Shown: positions 46,352 through 55,486 of the stretch, one piece after another
How the letters are laid out: every line of letters begins with the position of its first letter
Position numbering within the stretch: the stretch's first letter is position 1
NCBI RefSeq assembly: GCF_024609785.1
Contig: NZ_JANHJQ010000012.1
Coordinates: 1 to 64,000 of the forward strand
Direction: 5' to 3'
DNA length: 64,000 nt
Source of the DNA: Pseudalkalibacillus decolorationis
GTDB taxonomy: Bacteria > Bacillota > Bacilli > Bacillales > Fictibacillaceae
The notes under the pieces: generated by a model
The model's database searches: none
What the model was told of the DNA's origin: nothing
What the model saw: only the letters and a program-made list of their open reading frames with translations
Position numbers and translations under genes: made by a program

Positions 46352-47752
46352 ATGGGCTCGATTTGTAAGCTTAATCTATATCATACAAATGATTTACATA
46401 GTAATCTCGATCAATGGCCTAAAATCATCGCTTACTTAAAAGATCAACGGCATAAGCATGAAGCAAATGACGAGCCGTGGATCTGTTTTGATATCGGGGA
46501 CCATGTTGACCGTTTCCATCCTGTTACAGAAGGCACGGAAGGACGAGGAAATGTAGAGCTAATGAATGAAGCGGGATTTCTAAATGCAACAATCGGAAAC
46601 AATGAAGGGATCACGTTTTCAATGGAGGAGCTTAACCGACTTTATGAGGATGCAAACTTTCAAGTGCTTCTGGCCAATTTAGAACTTCCAAATGGCGAGT
46701 TACCACAGTGGGCTAAACCGTACGAAGTTCATACACTTCCAAACGGTTTAAAGATTGGCGTTATCGGTGTGACAGCTCCTTTTACGACTTATTATGAGTT
46801 GCTCGGTTGGCGCGTGCTTGATCCATTTGTGGTACTTCGAAAGTGGGCAGATTATTTACGTAATGATGTCGATATCTTGATTCTTCTTTCACACCTTGGA
46901 CTTGAAGCGGATAAACAGATTGCTACTGAACTGGGTCAATTCGATATCATATTAGGCGCCCATACACATCACGTCCTACTGAACGGTCTCCATCAAGGTA
47001 AAACGACGATTGGGCAGGCAGGAAAATTCGGATTTAATGTTGGGAAAATGGAGATTGACTGGGATGTTAATCAAAAGAAAATTCTTAATGTCACTGCAGA
47101 ATGTATGGATGTACAATCCTATGAACGAGATGAAAGATGTGAGATGAAGCTTCTTGAATTAAATGAACGAGCAGACCAAATGTTACAAGAAAAAGTGACG
47201 GTACTCACTCAACCGCTCGAATTAGATTGGTTTAATCCCTCTCCATTTTCTACTCTGTTATCAAAAGCAACACGGGAATGGTGTAATGCAGAAATCGGGA
47301 TGATCAATTCTGGGTTACTATTAGATCGATTACCAGAAGGTCCTGTTTCAAAAGCAGACCTTCACCGCATATGCCCGCATCCAATCAATCCGTGCAAGCT
47401 TTTTTTAAAGGGTGAGTATCTAAAGGAAATGATTCAGCATGCACTAACGAATGAGATGGAACAACTTCAAATCAAAGGCCTTGGATTTCGAGGCAAAGTG
47501 ATGGGGACAATGATTTTTGACGGTGTAGATGTCCAAGGACAAACGCTTTCCGATAATGAATACCATGTTCAGAAAATAGTAATAAACGGTGAGCACCTGG
47601 ACCCCGATCGGATCTATTCAATTGGAACGGTTGATATGTTCACCTTTGGACGCTTGCTACCCTCAGTAGCATATGCTAAAGAAAAGGCCTACTACCTTCC
47701 AGAAACACTCAGGGACGTGCTAGGCTGGAAGTTAAAAAGCATGAATAACTAG
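46352..47752 (+). CDS. yunD: Bifunctional metallophosphatase/5'-nucleotidase YunD
   Basis: A 466-aa calcineurin-type phosphoesterase with a 5'-nucleotidase C-terminal domain. Metal motifs: 'YHTNDLHSNLDQW', 'FDIGDHVDR', 'GNNEG', 'LSHLGLEADKQIA', 'ILGAHTHH'. There is no signal peptide, so it acts in the cytosol, as YunD proteins do. AAAAGGAGACG precedes the ATG. Confidence 0.93.
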   Translation: MGSICKLNLYHTNDLHSNLDQWPKIIAYLKDQRHKHEANDEPWICFDIGDHVDRFHPVTEGTEGRGNVELMNEAGFLNATIGNNEGITFSMEELNRLYEDANFQVLLANLELPNGELPQWAKPYEVHTLPNGLKIGVIGVTAPFTTYYELLGWRVLDPFVVLRKWADYLRNDVDILILLSHLGLEADKQIATELGQFDIILGAHTHHVLLNGLHQGKTTIGQAGKFGFNVGKMEIDWDVNQKKILNVTAECMDVQSYERDERCEMKLLELNERADQMLQEKVTVLTQPLELDWFNPSPFSTLLSKATREWCNAEIGMINSGLLLDRLPEGPVSKADLHRICPHPINPCKLFLKGEYLKEMIQHALTNEMEQLQIKGLGFRGKVMGTMIFDGVDVQGQTLSDNEYHVQKIVINGEHLDPDRIYSIGTVDMFTFGRLLPSVAYAKEKAYYLPETLRDVLGWKLKSMNN

Positions 47753-47802
47753 GTGGATTGCCAACACTCTTTCTCCAAATTGTCATACTGATAATAGAGG
47801 AT

Positions 47803-47862
47803 GTTCAAAAAGTAACCGTGCTACCAGGAAATTTCTATAGTGTCACGAATTTTTTGAATACA
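47803..47862. repeat. Short inverted-repeat element, family C end-like
   Basis: TTCAAAAAGTAACCGTG and CACGAATTTTTTGAA face each other across about 28 bases. The first arm begins like the family C terminal repeat (GTTCAAAAAGTCCGG). It may be a relic or a hairpin that ends yunD. Confidence 0.4.
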
Positions 47863-47890
47863 CACTAATGGGGACAAGGAGAGGAAAGAT

Positions 47891-48205
47891 ATGATCTCGA
47901 TTACTCCAATTGAGATAGAGGGTCACTTATTTACTGCAGTCACAATTGCGCTTCCGAAGACCAATTTCATGTCAATTAGTAATGATAAGGGATATATAAT
48001 GTGTGGTGCTCTGGACGTAGCACTCTTAAATGAAAAGTTAAAAGATCGGAAAATTATCGCAGGTAGAGCGGTTGGTGTAAGGACTCTGGACCAATTGTTA
48101 GACGCTCCGCTTGAATCGGTCACATATGAAGCAGAAACATTAGGTATTACAAAAGGAACGGTTGGCCGAGAAGCATTACTTAAGATGGCAACACACATAC
48201 TTTAA
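47891..48205 (+). CDS. yunC: DUF1805 family protein YunC
   Basis: A 104-aa protein of the DUF1805/YunC family with 'MCGALDVALLNEKLKDRKIIAGRAVGVRTLDQLLDAPLESVT' in pieces. Its function is unknown. GAGAGGAAAG precedes the ATG. The order yunF-yunD-yunC-yunB is the mirror of B. subtilis names and is conserved in bacilli. Confidence 0.93.
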   Translation: MISITPIEIEGHLFTAVTIALPKTNFMSISNDKGYIMCGALDVALLNEKLKDRKIIAGRAVGVRTLDQLLDAPLESVTYEAETLGITKGTVGREALLKMATHIL

Positions 48206-48269
48206 GAAAAAATTAGCGATACAACCCCCTCAAGTTGCATACACATAGCAATAGACAGGGGGTATATTT

Positions 48270-49070
48270 ATGTGGAAAATACGGAGACGTCCCCGAAACG
48301 GTCCACTTCCTTTTAAATATGCGTTTGTAATTTCAGCAATAATTTTTATCGTATTAACATTTATGGGTCTGCTATATGTAAATAAAGGACTCGAGCCGAT
48401 TATTATGAGCATAGCGGAAACGAAAAGCAGGCAAATTGCAACACGAGCAATCAATGATGCGATTTCTAAAAAAATTGTAGAAGAGATGGATGTAGAGGAA
48501 TTATATATTGTACATGAAGGAGCAGACGGTGTATATAGTTTTAATGGAGAAGTGTATAACCGAATTGTATCGGAAGCTACGATACGAGTCCAAAAGTATT
48601 TAGACTATGTTGAAGCAGGAAAGCTAGATGAACTAGATACTGCAATGAATGATATCCAAATTGAATACGAGCGGGTCGGTGATACGGAAGGAATAGTCTT
48701 TGATATTCCGTTAGGAGCTGCCACCAAAAATGCCCTTTTTGAAAACTTAGGACCTCGTATACCGGTGAGATTTGAAATCATTGGATCTGTTGAATCTGAA
48801 ATTCGAGCAGATAAAGTGGAATTGGGGATTAACAATACGTATTTAGAACTTTACATTGATTTTAAAGTAATTGCCAATGTAGTTATTCCTTTTTCAAGTG
48901 AGAATACAGTCATCGAAAACTCTGTTAGAATTGGAGATTTATTTATAGAAGGTGATGTACCGTATTATTACAGCCCAGGTGCTCGAGAAGGTGCACAACC
49001 AGTAATACCGGTAAAACCGGAGAAGGAACGAGAAGGAGATAATAACGAAGGAAATCGACCACCTAGATAA
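48270..49070 (+). CDS. yunB: Sporulation protein YunB
   Basis: A 266-aa protein with one N-terminal membrane helix (about 18-40) and a large extracytoplasmic domain with 'ATRAINDAISKKI', 'IVFDIPLGAATKNALFENLGPRIPVRFEIIGSV' spread over about 150-200, as in YunB, which is made under SigE in the mother cell. The Pro/Glu-rich tail is disordered. AGGGGG precedes the ATG. Confidence 0.93.
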   Translation: MWKIRRRPRNGPLPFKYAFVISAIIFIVLTFMGLLYVNKGLEPIIMSIAETKSRQIATRAINDAISKKIVEEMDVEELYIVHEGADGVYSFNGEVYNRIVSEATIRVQKYLDYVEAGKLDELDTAMNDIQIEYERVGDTEGIVFDIPLGAATKNALFENLGPRIPVRFEIIGSVESEIRADKVELGINNTYLELYIDFKVIANVVIPFSSENTVIENSVRIGDLFIEGDVPYYYSPGAREGAQPVIPVKPEKEREGDNNEGNRPPR

Positions 49071-49095
49071 ACGTTAGAGTACCTTATTTATAGGT

Positions 49096-49124
49096 TTGTA
49101 TTTATATAGCCTTCCTGTTATAAT
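49096..49124 (+). promoter_or_regulatory. Promoter upstream of lysine riboswitch
   Basis: TTGTAT (49096-49101), 17-bp spacer ending in TGT, TATAAT (49119-49124). Confidence 0.7.
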
Positions 49125-49154
49125 AATACCTGTCCGAAAAATTAAATAAACCTT

Positions 49155-49412
49155 GTCATCCGATGAGGTAGAGGCGCATTTATCAAAAGTATCTGGTGTA
49201 AGAATGACATCTATGACCATCAGCGAAAGGGATATTTGCCGAAGCAATAAGCATTCGTCGAAGTGCTTGTTGTTGGGGCTGCATCTAACAGGTGTAGTAC
49301 TGTCACTATTCGGTAAGAATGAATAGTGGTGAACTACGTGATCCGATGGGGGATAACCGTTACGTATATAAAGGTAACGATAGGTTATTTTCTATCTATC
49401 GTTACCTTTTTT
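49155..49412 (+). promoter_or_regulatory. Lysine riboswitch (L box) with terminator
   Basis: The conserved L-box pieces are seen in order: GAGGTAGAGGCGC, CATCAGCGAAAGG, TGCCGAAG, TTGGGGCTGCATC, ACAGG and GTACTGTCAC. A terminator follows, GGTAACGATAG with CTATCGTTACC and T6 (49371-49412). An upstream CCGTTACG could form the antiterminator with GGTAACG. Lysine would stop expression of the transporter behind it. This accounts for most of the gap 49071-49506. Confidence 0.95.
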
Positions 49413-49506
49413 GTTATCTGATAAACTACGAATTTCTGCGTTAGTTGAACTTCATTAACAATATAAGTCGTTGATTATTATACACACTAGGAGGTTTACT
49501 TACTTA

Positions 49507-51096
49507 ATGGAGAACACGATTTATTCTTTAATTCCACCTTTATTGGCGCTGTTGATGGTTGCGCTAACGAGGAGAGTATTATTGTCTTTAGGTGCTGGTA
49601 TTATTGCAGGTGCCTTAATGCTGAATGATTTTAACGTAGGAAATACCGCAATACATGTTTGGGAAATCCTACGCGGCTTGTTTGTAACACAATCTGATGC
49701 AGGAACATGGGAATTAAATAAGTGGACAATATTTATTCTTTTGTTCTTACTACTTTTAGGGATTATGACTTCTCTGATTGCGATTGCAGGTGGAAGTCGT
49801 GCTTTTGGGGAATGGGCGAGTAAAAAAGTTAAGTCACGTGTCGGGGCACAACTTTTAACGATATTTTTAGGACTAATTATTTTTATTGATGATTACTTTA
49901 ATTCCCTTGCAGTCGGTAATGTCAGTCGTCCTTTGACAGACCGCCACCGTATTTCGCGCGCAAAGCTTGCTTATTATATTGATTCGACAGCAGCACCTGT
50001 GTGTGTCATCTCACCAGTTTCTAGTTGGGGAGCTTATATCATCGGATTGATTGGTACTATATTAGCAACTCATGAAGTGACGAACATTGGAGCACTTGAA
50101 GCATTTATGAAAATTATTCCAATGAATATTTATGCATTATCTGCATTGCTTTTAGTGTTTGCAACAGCAATTCTTAACATTAATCTGTTCTCAATGAAAA
50201 CACATGAAGAGCGTGCGATTAATGAAGGTCTGGTCGTAGACCCAGCTAGCAAGTCTGTCCCTGGACAACAAATGGATTTGCCTGAGAGTGATAAAGGAAC
50301 AGTCGGCGACCTGATATGGCCGATCATTGCATTAATTATTGGCACAGTTGGAGCGATGCTATACACAGGTGCTCAAGCAACTAAGGGAGACGTGACGCTT
50401 CTAGCGATGTTTGAAAATACAGATGTCGCAAAATCACTTGTTTGGGGAGCGTTAATTGGTCTAGCAGTTACTCTTATTTTTTTCTTAACGAAAGGGCTAC
50501 CTGGTAAGCACTTAAGACTTGGAATCTGGAAAGGACTCCAATCAATGCTTCCGGCGATATATATTTTAGTTTTCGCCTGGGTTATTGTCGAAATTATTGA
50601 TGAAATCGGTACAGGTAAATATTTAGCAGGTATAGTCGATGGTAATATTAACATTGCCTTTCTACCTGTATTACTTTTCATTATTTCTGGCATTATGGCA
50701 TTTGCGACAGGAACATCATGGGGAACCTTTGGTGTCATGATGCCGATTGCTGGAGAAATTGCAGCTGCAACTGATATCACCTATTTGCTTCCAGTACTTG
50801 CTGCTGTACTAGCGGGATCTGTGTTTGGAGACCATTGTTCACCAATTTCTGATACCACGATCTTATCATCAACTGGTGCAGGGAGTAATCATATTGATCA
50901 TGTTATGACACAGCTTCCTTATGCGCTGTTAGCAGCATTGATTAGTGCTGCTGGGTTCCTTGTACTCGGATTTACACAGAGTATATTAATCACACTACTT
51001 GTCTCAATCGTACTCTTAGTTATCGTTTCACTTGCTCTGAAAAATGTAGGTTCCGTAAATGTAGAAGCATCAACGGAAACCAGTTCAAACAAATAA
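49507..51096 (+). CDS. NhaC family Na+/H+ antiporter, probable lysine transporter
   Basis: A 529-aa membrane protein of the NhaC superfamily with about twelve hydrophobic helices, 'IFIDDYFNSLAVGNVSRPLTDRHRISRAKLAYYIDSTAAPVCVISPVSSW' and 'ATGTSWGTFGVMMPIAG', 'FGDHCSPISDTTILSSTGAG'. L-box-controlled members of this family have been proposed to be lysine transporters (LysW), which fits the riboswitch here. ATG 49507 follows TAGGAGGT at about 11 bases. Confidence 0.9.
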   Translation: MENTIYSLIPPLLALLMVALTRRVLLSLGAGIIAGALMLNDFNVGNTAIHVWEILRGLFVTQSDAGTWELNKWTIFILLFLLLLGIMTSLIAIAGGSRAFGEWASKKVKSRVGAQLLTIFLGLIIFIDDYFNSLAVGNVSRPLTDRHRISRAKLAYYIDSTAAPVCVISPVSSWGAYIIGLIGTILATHEVTNIGALEAFMKIIPMNIYALSALLLVFATAILNINLFSMKTHEERAINEGLVVDPASKSVPGQQMDLPESDKGTVGDLIWPIIALIIGTVGAMLYTGAQATKGDVTLLAMFENTDVAKSLVWGALIGLAVTLIFFLTKGLPGKHLRLGIWKGLQSMLPAIYILVFAWVIVEIIDEIGTGKYLAGIVDGNINIAFLPVLLFIISGIMAFATGTSWGTFGVMMPIAGEIAAATDITYLLPVLAAVLAGSVFGDHCSPISDTTILSSTGAGSNHIDHVMTQLPYALLAALISAAGFLVLGFTQSILITLLVSIVLLVIVSLALKNVGSVNVEASTETSSNK

Positions 51097-51097
51097 A

Positions 51098-51228
51098 GAA
51101 AACTTGGCAAAGCCAAGCCTTGGCATAGGCTGAGCTTTAGTTGCGCTTATACTTGGGACGTAAGTAAACTTTTCCTCAACGTCGCTTATACTTCTTGTTG
51201 AAAAGTTATACTTTCCTAACGTATAATA
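51098..51228. repeat. Family B repeat
   Basis: It begins beside the stop codon with AAGAAAACTTGGC, followed by CCAAGCCTTGGCATAGGC, GTTGCGCTTATACTT and, further on, TATACTTTCCTAACGTATAA. It has the same order of pieces as 56541-56642. Confidence 0.75.
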
Positions 51229-51297
51229 AAATCAAGTTCATAAACATGTACTTCAAGGATTGGCACATTGCTGCCAGTCCTTTTATCTTGAAGGCAA

Positions 51298-51452
51298 GTA
51301 GAAAGTATAAAAATTTGCGCATGGATGCGATGTCTAGCTCCAGCGCCCAGGTGCTCGAGGTCGCTTCAATTCTTCCACAAACACAAAGAGCGTGTTATGT
51401 TGCAGAATCTCCAGCGCTTGTTGCACCTGAACAGGGCGCTTCCGCTTTTCTT
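51298..51452. repeat. Family A repeat with leader
   Basis: A full long-core family A copy: TGTCTAGCTCCAGCGCCC, AGGTGCTCGAGGTCGC, CACAAACACAAAGAG, GAATCTCCAGCGC, AGGGCGCTTCCGCTTTTC. Together with the family B copy it fills 51097-51631. A small open frame across it has no ribosome site. Confidence 0.9.
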
Positions 51453-51526
51453 TATACTTAGGGATTTCCTACTAAATTGCTAGGTGTTAAACGTAGTCAC
51501 ATATAACTAAAATTTTAAAGAATACT

Positions 51527-51555
51527 TTGACATGGTCAAGCGTAATAGATATACT
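51527..51555 (+). promoter_or_regulatory. Promoter of the NSS transporter
   Basis: TTGACA (51527-51532), 17-bp spacer, TATACT (51550-51555). Confidence 0.8.
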
Positions 51556-51631
51556 AATAAGCGAAATAGTCAGAAAAGACTAAAGGTTTAAAAACTTTTA
51601 GTGTACTAACATTAGGAATGGGGGAACTTTA

Positions 51632-53152
51632 ATGGAGAATCGTGCACAATGGGGGACAAGAGCAGGATTTGTATTAGCTGCTGTCGGTTCTGCAGTAGGT
51701 TTAGGCAACATATGGAGGTTTCCATACGTAGCCTATGAAAATGGTGGGGGAGCCTTTTTCTTACCGTACTTATTTGCACTGCTTACTGCCGGAATTCCAA
51801 TCTTAATTATGGAATTCACCTTAGGTCATAAATACCGGGGATCTGCACCACTATCCTTCTTTAGAATGAATAAGAAGATGGAGTGGGTCGGATGGTGGCA
51901 AGTTGCAGTAGCATTCGTCATTGCTACTTATTATTCCGTTATTATTGGTTGGGCCTTATCGTATACGATCTTTTCCTTTTCAAAAGAGTGGGGAGAAGAT
52001 ACAGGCGGATTTTTAATGGGAGAGTATTTAAATATTGCCGCTACACCTGGTGAATTTGGTAGTATTGTTCCAGGCGTCTTTATTCCATTAGTTATTGCAT
52101 GGGTTATTACACTAGGTATTTTATTTAAAGGTGTTAAAAAAGGAATCGAGAAAGCAAATAAAATCTTTATCCCAACACTTGTGGTGATGTTTATCATTAT
52201 TGTCATTCGTGCCATCACACTTGAAGGTGCAACAGTAGGGTTAGAAGCTTTCTTTCAGCCGAACTGGGATTCGATCTGGGACGGAAAAGTATGGGTAGCT
52301 GCCTATGGACATATTTTCTTTAGTTTATCAATCGGATTTGCCATTATGATTACTTATTCGAGTTATTTACCAAAGAAATCCGATATTACCAACAATGCGT
52401 TTATTACAGGTTTCGCCAACTCAGGATTTGAGTTATTAGCAGGAATCGGGGTTTTTGCTGCGTTAGGATTTATGGCAACTCAGGCTAACTTACCGGTATC
52501 TGAAGTAGCGGATGCAGGCGTGGGCTTAGCTTTCGCGGTATTCCCACAAATTATAAATGAAATACCAGTCTTTGGAGAAGTGTTTGGTGTCTTATTCTTC
52601 CTATCATTAGTTTTCGCAGGGTTTACATCATTAATTTCAATATGTGAAGTGTTTGTTGCAGGTATTCAAGAGAAGTTTAATATTTCTCGAAATAAGGCTG
52701 TTCTATTTGGTGGTGGTGCCGCTTCAATCATTTCAATCGTTTACTCTACACAAGGCGGATTGTTCTTCCTAGATGTTGCAGACTATTTTATTAATCAGTT
52801 TGGAATTGCATTGGCTGGATTAATCGAAGTTGTCTTAATTGCATGGGTATTTAAACAGCTTAACCCATTACAGGAACATGCAAATGGTGTCTCTGATATT
52901 CGAACTGGATTATGGTGGAAGATCTGTCTATCTGTTATTACTCCGGTCGTTCTAGGTTATATGATGTTCGATCTGTTGAAACAAAACTTCCTACAGCAAT
53001 TTGATACAGAATCCGGGAACTATGGAAGCTACACAGATTCATTTATCCTTTTCCCAGGCGCTTTCATTGCTGTTGCGGTTATCGTTGTAGGTGTTCTTCT
53101 TTCTCTTAAAAAATGGAGCAAATCAACAGAAGAGAAAAAGGAGGTAGGATAA
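51632..53152 (+). CDS. Sodium-dependent NSS family amino acid transporter
   Basis: A 506-aa neurotransmitter:sodium symporter family protein with about twelve helices. The N-terminal signature reads 'WGTRAGFVLAAVGSAVGLGNIWRFPYVAYENGGGAFFLPYL'. 'SLSIGFAIMITYSSYLPKKSDI' holds the unwound helix 6 region. A small MetS-type subunit gene follows one base after the stop, which suggests import of methionine, alanine or similar (by analogy to corynebacterial MetPS). AATGGGGG precedes the ATG. Confidence 0.93.
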   Translation: MENRAQWGTRAGFVLAAVGSAVGLGNIWRFPYVAYENGGGAFFLPYLFALLTAGIPILIMEFTLGHKYRGSAPLSFFRMNKKMEWVGWWQVAVAFVIATYYSVIIGWALSYTIFSFSKEWGEDTGGFLMGEYLNIAATPGEFGSIVPGVFIPLVIAWVITLGILFKGVKKGIEKANKIFIPTLVVMFIIIVIRAITLEGATVGLEAFFQPNWDSIWDGKVWVAAYGHIFFSLSIGFAIMITYSSYLPKKSDITNNAFITGFANSGFELLAGIGVFAALGFMATQANLPVSEVADAGVGLAFAVFPQIINEIPVFGEVFGVLFFLSLVFAGFTSLISICEVFVAGIQEKFNISRNKAVLFGGGAASIISIVYSTQGGLFFLDVADYFINQFGIALAGLIEVVLIAWVFKQLNPLQEHANGVSDIRTGLWWKICLSVITPVVLGYMMFDLLKQNFLQQFDTESGNYGSYTDSFILFPGAFIAVAVIVVGVLLSLKKWSKSTEEKKEVG

Positions 53153-53153
53153 C

Positions 53154-53261
53154 ATGTCTGGTGGCGCTATTACAATGATGGTGATCGGGATGGTAATCCT
53201 TTGGGGTGGCCTTATCGCCAGTGTCGTGAATGCTGTTAAAGTAGAGAAGGCAAAGAAATAA
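53154..53261 (+). CDS. NSS transporter small subunit (MetS-like)
   Basis: A 35-aa single-helix membrane peptide beginning MSGGAITMMVIGMVILWGG and ending VEKAKK. It matches the methionine/alanine import NSS small subunit family in size, position and pattern. AAAGGAGG lies in the end of the transporter gene, and the ATG is one base behind its stop. It is needed with the large subunit in the corynebacterial system. Confidence 0.9.
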   Translation: MSGGAITMMVIGMVILWGGLIASVVNAVKVEKAKK

Positions 53262-53263
53262 TT

Positions 53264-53312
53264 AAAAAAAGGGATTGACTCGATTAATGAGTTAACCCCT
53301 TTTTCTTTTTGA
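53264..53312 (+). terminator. Terminator of the NSS operon
   Basis: AAAGGGATTGACTC and GAGTTAACCCCTTT pair with few mismatches around ATTAAT, followed by a T-rich run. Confidence 0.75.
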
Positions 53313-53326
53313 ATCGAATTTCCCTG

Positions 53327-54319
53327 TTATTTACGGTTTTTAATTCGTTCAAGCCTTTCCCACGCTCTCAAATATGGATAAGGATCAAACGACCACTCAC
53401 TGAATCCATTATCACGGTACATCCCATAGTGAAGGTGTGGTGGAAACTTACCTTGGGTTCCTGGTGGTCCATAACCAGAACTCCCAACATAACCAATCAC
53501 TTGTCCAGGCTTTACAACGGAACCTTTACCTATTCCTTTTTCAAATCCTTTTAGATGGGCGTAATAGTGATAAACGTTATTTAAGTCACGGATACCAACA
53601 CGCCATCCTCCGAATCGATTCCAACCAGCAACTTCTACGACCCCGTATGTTGTAGCCCGAACAGGAACTCCATAATCAGCAAAGATATCTGTCCCCTCAT
53701 GAATTCTTAATCCACCAAATCCACGTCGGTCTCCCCAGGTGTTTCGATAGCTGTAATTTGCGTTTAATGGAACGGGGAAAGCCCTTTCATTGAGGCTTAA
53801 CGTTTGGTATTCTTTATAGACTTTTGCCATCCCCAAAATAATATCTACGGTCTTATCACGTTGATAATATTCCCACAATCCAATTTTAAGGTTTTCTTCA
53901 TCAAACCCGTATGATTGCAAATAATGAGCAAACGTATAAAGAACATCCTCATCGTTTTCCCGTTCAGCTTTTCCATCTCCATTCCCATCTAGACCTATTC
54001 CTTCAAATAATGCAATTGTAGCTGGATTTGTATCATTTAGATTAGGGTTTAATGGACCAACCCATTGCCGTGGAGAGTAATATATACCGACCAAACCTTT
54101 TTCCTCAGGTAAATCCTTCTGAGTTTTACGGATTGAACGTTCATATTGATCAACAGCAGCTAAATAATACCAAGGTACGGAGGTAATTGCCTCTATTTTA
54201 TGGTAGAGAGCAAACCTGTCGACGTCTTCTTTTTGGTACTTTGATTTTGCAGAAACATCAGTTGTTAACATTATAGATCCCATTATGATAAACATTAAAA
54301 ACACAACGAAATATCTCAT
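53327..54319 (-). CDS. lytH: M23 peptidase LytH (L-Ala-D-Glu endopeptidase)
   Basis: A 330-aa exported cell-wall endopeptidase. The signal peptide runs to about residue 24. The LytM/M23 zinc site is His207, Asp211 ('IHEGTDIFADYG') and His297 ('PPHLHYG'), with His255 and His295 in place. B. subtilis LytH trims spore cortex muropeptides during late sporulation. The ATG is bounded upstream by an in-frame stop. GGAAAGGA is at long spacing. It is convergent with the NSS operon. Confidence 0.93.
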   Translation of the reverse strand: MRYFVVFLMFIIMGSIMLTTDVSAKSKYQKEDVDRFALYHKIEAITSVPWYYLAAVDQYERSIRKTQKDLPEEKGLVGIYYSPRQWVGPLNPNLNDTNPATIALFEGIGLDGNGDGKAERENDEDVLYTFAHYLQSYGFDEENLKIGLWEYYQRDKTVDIILGMAKVYKEYQTLSLNERAFPVPLNANYSYRNTWGDRRGFGGLRIHEGTDIFADYGVPVRATTYGVVEVAGWNRFGGWRVGIRDLNNVYHYYAHLKGFEKGIGKGSVVKPGQVIGYVGSSGYGPPGTQGKFPPHLHYGMYRDNGFSEWSFDPYPYLRAWERLERIKNRK

Positions 54320-54539
54320 ACAGGGAGTTCATTCCTTTCCTGTATCTTTTCATAATGTTAGTTTGTATTGAACAGAACAAAACATTTATCTCAAATGTTG
54401 GAAATGAACGTTAGAGAGCAGTTGAGATGGAACTTTAAATAACATTATGATACAGTATAGAAGTATTAGATTGGTGCATCAGAGTAAGTATGAACTCAAT
54501 GCCGAATCTTAAATCAAATCCAACATTGGAGTGAATAAG

Positions 54540-55436
54540 ATGGCAAAAAAAGAAGAACATCTTCGAAAGCCAGACTGGCTAAAAATTAAATTAAATACGA
54601 ATGAAAACTATACAGGTCTAAAAAAGATGATGCGCGAGAAAAACCTACATACCGTTTGTGAAGAAGCAAGATGTCCGAACATTCATGAATGCTGGGCTGT
54701 TCGAAAGACGGCTACCTTTATGATCCTTGGGGACGTCTGCACTCGTGCCTGCCGGTTCTGTGCTGTTAAGACGGGACTTCCAAACGAGCTAGACTTAAAT
54801 GAGCCTGAACGTGTGGCTGATTCAGTCGAGTTGATGGGTCTTAAGCACGCGGTCATCACTGCGGTTGCACGAGATGATTTAAAGGATGGCGGTTCAGGCG
54901 TATACGCAGAAACTGTACGAGCTGTCCGACGTAAAAGTCCGTTTTGTACAGTCGAGGTTCTGCCATCAGATATGATGGGGAGATATGAAAATTTAAAAAC
55001 ATTGATGGACGCAAAACCAGATATATTAAATCATAATATAGAAACCGTCAAACGTCTTACTCCAAGAATTCGTGCTAGAGCAACCTATGAGCGATCACTT
55101 GAATTCTTGCGTCGTGCAAAAGAAATGCAACCGGAAATTCCTACAAAATCAAGCATTATGATTGGTCTTGGTGAGACGAAGGAAGAAATTATCGAAACAA
55201 TGGACGACCTTCGTGCGAACAATGTAGACATTATGACAATCGGACAATACTTGCAACCGACGAAAAAACACCTGAAAGTGATAAAATACTATCACCCAGA
55301 TGAATTCGCTGAATTGAAAGAAATTGCATTATCAAAAGGATTTAGTCATTGTGAATCTGGGCCTCTTGTCCGTTCTTCTTATCATGCGGATGAGCAGGTT
55401 AACGCAGCATCTAAAAGACAGCAAGAAGCAAATTAA
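54540..55436 (+). CDS. lipA: Lipoyl synthase
   Basis: A 298-aa radical SAM enzyme that inserts two sulfurs into octanoyl groups, first on GcvH in bacilli. Auxiliary cluster cysteines are Cys40, Cys45 and Cys51, and the radical SAM cluster is Cys67, Cys71 and Cys74 ('CTRACRFC'). The C-terminal serine ligand lies in 'LVRSSYHA'. GGAGTG six bases before ATG 54540 gives exactly the length of B. subtilis LipA. Confidence 0.97.
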   Translation: MAKKEEHLRKPDWLKIKLNTNENYTGLKKMMREKNLHTVCEEARCPNIHECWAVRKTATFMILGDVCTRACRFCAVKTGLPNELDLNEPERVADSVELMGLKHAVITAVARDDLKDGGSGVYAETVRAVRRKSPFCTVEVLPSDMMGRYENLKTLMDAKPDILNHNIETVKRLTPRIRARATYERSLEFLRRAKEMQPEIPTKSSIMIGLGETKEEIIETMDDLRANNVDIMTIGQYLQPTKKHLKVIKYYHPDEFAELKEIALSKGFSHCESGPLVRSSYHADEQVNAASKRQQEAN

Positions 55437-55449
55437 TATAATATAATAT

Positions 55450-55481
55450 AAAACGGGGTGAAGCGCTTCACCCCGTTTTTA
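55450..55481. terminator. Bidirectional terminator
   Basis: A perfect palindrome, AAAACGGGGTGAAGC with GCTTCACCCCGTTTT, between the convergent lipA and yutC genes. Confidence 0.92.
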
Positions 55482-55486
55482 TATGT

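Noticed and set aside
51195-51461. 88-codon frame between the NhaC and NSS genes
   Set aside because: It runs through family A and B repeats and shares the repeat-encoded 'SSSAQVLEVASILPQTQ' motif with the frames at 33770. There is no ribosome site.
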